A DNA stretch of 32,117 nucleotides from Flavobacteriales bacterium (GTDB lineage Bacteria > Bacteroidota > Bacteroidia > Flavobacteriales_D > Sanyastnellaceae), in the NCBI GenBank assembly GCA_027488055.1, contig JAIYCK010000268.1:1-32117 (forward strand), read 5' to 3'. The notes beneath the pieces are model-generated. The model worked only from the letters and a program-made list of their open reading frames with translations, was not told where the DNA came from and did no database searches. Numbering within the stretch: position 1 is the first letter of the stretch; every line of letters begins with the position of its first letter. Both the position numbers and the translations under genes were made by a program. Of the stretch, positions 31,959-32,117 are shown piece after piece.

Positions 31959-32117
31959 CTACGCTTGCGCTATTTCAAATTGAGTATAACCTTTGGGCAT
32001 ATCCAGGGTGACATCCACTTCCTTTACCATGGCGGCTGCTGGACCAAGGGCCAACTGATCAATGAACATTTGTAATACCCGCTCACCGCCTTCTGCTTCA
32101 CAATATACCGTGCCGTC
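31959..32117 (-). CDS. Acylphosphatase, C-terminal part (cut by window edge)
   Basis: The last 52 residues of a small protein are readable on the minus strand from the window edge to a TAG at 31959-31961: DGTVYCEAEGGERVLQMFID, then QLALGPAAAMVKEVDVTLDM. GTV-x-EAEG and GPxxAxVxxV are the strand and loop pattern of acylphosphatase, which hydrolyses acyl phosphates such as 1,3-bisphosphoglycerate. The N-terminal half with the active-site Arg is beyond position 32117. The identification rests on the second half of a ~90-residue family. Confidence 0.8.
   Translation of the reverse strand, partial: DGTVYCEAEGGERVLQMFIDQLALGPAAAMVKEVDVTLDMPKGYTQFEIAQA

Noticed and set aside
1..32117. CRISPR array, prophage, insertion sequence or attachment site
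   Set aside because: No regularly spaced repeats, transposase, integrase, phage genes or target duplications were seen on either strand.

Overview
The window looks like chromosomal DNA of a Bacteroidota species, probably of the Saprospiraceae/Chitinophagales kind; the lineage is inferred from sequence style and not from a database. The grounds are: two proteins with C-terminal type IX secretion (T9SS) sorting domains (a type A end on a CotH-like protein and a type B, gliding-motility-like end on a 1024-residue protein); family types typical of the phylum (DUF5777, DUF4105, GLPGLI-like and DUF5723-like proteins, a fused two-domain 2-oxoacid dehydrogenase E1); almost no Shine-Dalgarno sequences; and several upstream boxes matching the Bacteroidota -7 element TAnnTTTG. 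No tRNA, rRNA, CRISPR array, insertion sequence or phage gene was seen.

Layout. Positions 1-5475 (minus strand): the start of thioredoxin reductase trxB (cut by the window edge), a YiiX-like papain-fold lipoprotein or secreted protein, an RluA-family pseudouridine synthase, panB, and a secreted CotH-kinase/lamin-tail/T9SS protein that ends in a clear hairpin terminator. Positions 5476-5821: a 346-bp divergent spacer with several inverted repeats. Positions 5822-11916 (plus): a tightly coupled four-gene operon made of an ECF sigma factor, a protein with one N-terminal membrane helix and a C-terminal beta-barrel-like domain, a PKD lipoprotein, and a 1024-residue T9SS type B protein with an N-terminal domain that resembles a glutamine-amidotransferase fold. 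This is the best candidate here for an undescribed system: a self-contained envelope signalling and surface-display unit.

Positions 12006-15455 (plus): an ABC exporter (ATPase and permease) coupled by overlapping stop/start codons to a LytS-type histidine kinase and a LytTR response regulator. Positions 15556-18627 (minus): an outer-membrane/periplasmic cluster (DUF5777 barrel, YceI, an OB-fold membrane-anchored protein, and two lipoproteins carrying three related cytochrome-c-like modules), preceded by a -7 box and repeated ATGATC sites. Positions 18763-22343 (minus): a [2Fe-2S] ferredoxin, a TlpA-like thioredoxin, a GLPGLI-like secreted protein and the fused alpha/beta E1 component of a branched-chain-type 2-oxoacid dehydrogenase.

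Positions 22607-29700 (plus): dapF, a DUF4105 membrane protein, an unknown 522-residue lipoprotein, a beta-barrel-like protein, kdsA and a secreted repeat protein. All of these except the last pair are joined by overlaps or very short gaps, linking peptidoglycan precursor (dapF) and lipopolysaccharide precursor (kdsA) synthesis with envelope proteins of unknown role. Positions 29725-32117 (minus): a GT39-like membrane glycosyltransferase, an FkbM methyltransferase and the end of an acylphosphatase. Functions are family-level assignments made by reading motifs; no searches were run.
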